Shown here in pieces: positions 21,318-22,895 of a DNA stretch of 22,895 bases. The translations under genes were made by a program, and so were the position numbers. A model generated the notes under the pieces. The model saw only the letters and a list, made by a program, of their open reading frames with translations, was not told where the DNA came from and did not search any database. Where the stretch lies: positions 1 through 22,895 of the forward strand of contig JAGVKC010000072.1 in NCBI GenBank assembly GCA_020050775.1, in the 5' to 3' direction. Every line of letters starts with the position of its first letter. Position 1 is the first letter of the stretch. Source of the stretch: Minisyncoccota bacterium (GTDB lineage Bacteria; Patescibacteriota; Minisyncoccia; Phycocordibacterales; SBAW01).

Positions 21318-22610
21318 TTAAAGTCTCGGGAGCAGCTGATTGAATTCAAGCGATGCTTGGGATACTGCTTCGATAGGTTGAGCGCGTCCGCTCACCACGG
21401 ATTCTATCATGGTCTTAAAAATCGCATCCGTTGCTTCCGTATTAGGATCTATCCAGCCGCGCGAAATGAGCGCGGACTGCCCGAACACTTGCGACGCAGC
21501 ATTTGCAGACGTGTCTATAGGCACATCGCGCCGCACAGATGCAAGACCAGAAATTTGTACAAGAAGACTCGATGCCTGCTGGCTAGTAAGCTTCTGCGCA
21601 ACAGTTGCAGCACCTCCGGCATTGCGTGCACTACGCGGTATCGCGAGCGCCGTAACGCGTCCATAGGTAATGCTGACACCACTTGTGAGCTGAGGCATGA
21701 GCGCCACAGAAAAACGAAGGTTAGGGTTACGCTGCGAAAGCGAAGCATATTCGCTTGCAAAACCAAAATAGACTGCAAGCTCTCCCCCACTGAACGCAAG
21801 TGAGGAACGAGGAAGGGAGCGATTCCAGGAATACGTAGTTTTCGAAGGGTTGGCGAACTCTGTGTAAAAGCGCAGGGCAGACTCAGCAGGGCTTGTCGAA
21901 TTGTCAGTTGCGCGGCCGAAGTTAGAGACCAGTGCGCCATTTTGCGCACGCGAAATAATTTGATCGCCCGTCTGCATAAAGAGCGTCGAGAGTATTGCTT
22001 TTGCGTTGTCTACATTCTGCCACTCGCCAAGAGCCACAGTGCTGCGTACGAAATTCTGAGTAGTGTTAAGCGACGTTATCTTTGGAGAAATAGTAATGAA
22101 GTCATTCCAATTCTTAGGCGCCTGGGCTACTCCTGCGCTCGCGAAGATGTCTCGATTCCAGTACATGACCAATGGGTCTATATAAAGCGGCAGTGCCAAT
22201 GCCCCCTGAGGAGTTAAAAGGAGACCCGCAGCGTCGACGTAAGAATTGACATAGCTTCCTTGCGAAACCGTTCTGTAGGAAATGAGTAGTATCTTATCCG
22301 CGAACGCCTGCATTTCTTCTTGCGGTATCAAAAACAGATCTGGGCCTGTGCCACTCGCCATCGCGTTAAGCAATTCATCGCGATAGGTTGTTGGGTCCTT
22401 CTCTACATACGTAACGTCTTGGAGCGACTTATCGACTGAACGCATTGAGTCTATAAACGTTGAACCACGTTCTTGGTCCATCGTGCCCCAAATAACCACC
22501 TGACCCACACCTCCACCACCAAAAACTCCGCCAAGCGAAGCGAAGACGCCAACACCAACAATGATGAAAGCGACGAATAGCGCGGTGACGACTATCTGGA
22601 ACGTAGACAT
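21318..22610 (-). CDS. Membrane-anchored extracellular solute-binding protein (family 1)
   Basis: A 430-residue protein with an N-terminal membrane helix (about 5-28) instead of a lipoprotein signal, a Gly-rich turn, and a periplasmic-binding-protein fold of the sugar (MalE/UgpB) group. Visible are the first strand VVIWGTMD, a TGPDLFLIPQEEMQAFADK region, the hinge-like ALALPLYIDPLVMYWNRDIFASAG, FAGGELAVYFGFASEY-type pocket residues, and a C-terminal IESVVSGRAQPIEAV helix. Such proteins usually deliver sugars to an ABC permease, but no permease or ATPase gene is in the window. The operon instead continues into four pilin-like genes. GAGG precedes the ATG closely. Confidence 0.88.
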   Translation of the reverse strand: MSTFQIVVTALFVAFIIVGVGVFASLGGVFGGGGVGQVVIWGTMDQERGSTFIDSMRSVDKSLQDVTYVEKDPTTYRDELLNAMASGTGPDLFLIPQEEMQAFADKILLISYRTVSQGSYVNSYVDAAGLLLTPQGALALPLYIDPLVMYWNRDIFASAGVAQAPKNWNDFITISPKITSLNTTQNFVRSTVALGEWQNVDNAKAILSTLFMQTGDQIISRAQNGALVSNFGRATDNSTSPAESALRFYTEFANPSKTTYSWNRSLPRSSLAFSGGELAVYFGFASEYASLSQRNPNLRFSVALMPQLTSGVSITYGRVTALAIPRSARNAGGAATVAQKLTSQQASSLLVQISGLASVRRDVPIDTSANAASQVFGQSALISRGWIDPNTEATDAIFKTMIESVVSGRAQPIEAVSQASLEFNQLLPRL

Positions 22611-22631
22611 ATCCTCGTGTAATTGTGCGCT

Positions 22632-22895
22632 CTAAGCGGCGTTTTTCCTAACGATAAATCCCCAGTGGAATTCGCCTGCTGGCACATCTTGCATGTAGGT
22701 AAACCCGTTCATTTCCAGCAATTCGCGCGCTTCTTTGGATGTAATGACATGTTCTTCCTGCGGACCCATGCCGCTAAAAGAACTTTCCCAGTCTGTAATG
22801 AGTGCCCGGCCGTCAGGTTTTAGTACGCGGCGTATTTCCTGCACAACACCTCGGCGATGATGCGCTGAAAAAAATACATTTGCTGCAATAACTAG
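22632..22895 (-). CDS. Class I SAM-dependent methyltransferase, C-terminal part (cut by window edge)
   Basis: The last 87 residues, open to the window edge. They contain the strand 4 to 5 region of a methyltransf_11-type fold: VIAANVFFSAHH, then EIRRVLKPDGRALITDWESS, a typical 'RVLKPGG' motif, and a final strand pair ending FHWGFIVRKN. The SAM-binding motif lies outside the window. The substrate cannot be told. It ends 21 bp before the solute-binding protein gene, on the same strand. Confidence 0.85.
   Translation of the reverse strand, partial: LVIAANVFFSAHHRRGVVQEIRRVLKPDGRALITDWESSFSGMGPQEEHVITSKEARELLEMNGFTYMQDVPAGEFHWGFIVRKNAA

Overview
The window looks like a chromosomal segment of a Patescibacteria (CPR) bacterium, most likely of the Parcubacteria side (inference from gene content, no database search). 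The signs are tandem two-helix pilin-like proteins of the PF18895 type, a pilin/lytic-transglycosylase fusion, a short IF-2 without the usual N-terminal extension, a DUF4446 protein, a FemAB-like acyltransferase, tRNAs that mostly lack an encoded CCA, and many genes without Shine-Dalgarno sites. Standard code fits all genes.

Layout. 1-486 is the 5' part of parB (minus), divergent from tRNA-Leu(CAA). After a structured noncoding element come pyrF and an orotate-phosphoribosyltransferase-like gene (end of UMP synthesis) and miaA, all plus strand. On the minus strand lie rpmG and tRNA-Trp (3561-3850), a membrane-anchored protein of unknown function and the pilin/transglycosylase fusion (3900-6343), and tRNA-Tyr. 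A small HTH-like gene (6567-6848, plus) is convergent with clpB, which follows a degenerate HtrA-like gene and a NifS-type cysteine desulfurase (6889-11675, minus). Divergent from the desulfurase is DUF4446-infB-rbfA, a translation-factor operon, then tRNA-Cys, an unexplained tRNA-like structured segment, tRNA-Leu(TAA), a FemAB-like gene, tRNA-Lys, a large secreted seven-repeat surface protein (15638-17545), tRNA-Leu(TAG), two noncoding structured elements, and a strong consensus promoter driving an SPFH/band-7 membrane protein and a small partner. The right end is a minus-strand operon: methyltransferase (partial), anchored solute-binding protein, and four pilin-like proteins.

The least expected content is noncoding. 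Downstream of three tRNA genes, on the tRNA strand, sit compact elements (about 90-180 bp) of two families. Two elements end with a direct copy of the 3' end of the adjacent tRNA and begin with an antisense copy of its T-arm, so they are bounded by inverted repeats made from host tRNA sequence. In the family with two comparable copies, all three internal hairpins differ in sequence yet keep pairing by compensatory change. I do not recognise this as a described element. A separate segment between tRNA-Cys and tRNA-Leu(TAA) looks like a tRNA-Leu 5' half split by a hairpin.

Other themes are cell surface and secretion (pilins, VirB1/VirB2-like fusion, repeat protein, solute-binding protein, SPFH protein), and apparently frequent leaderless transcription, with -10-like hexamers 6-10 bp before ATG codons.
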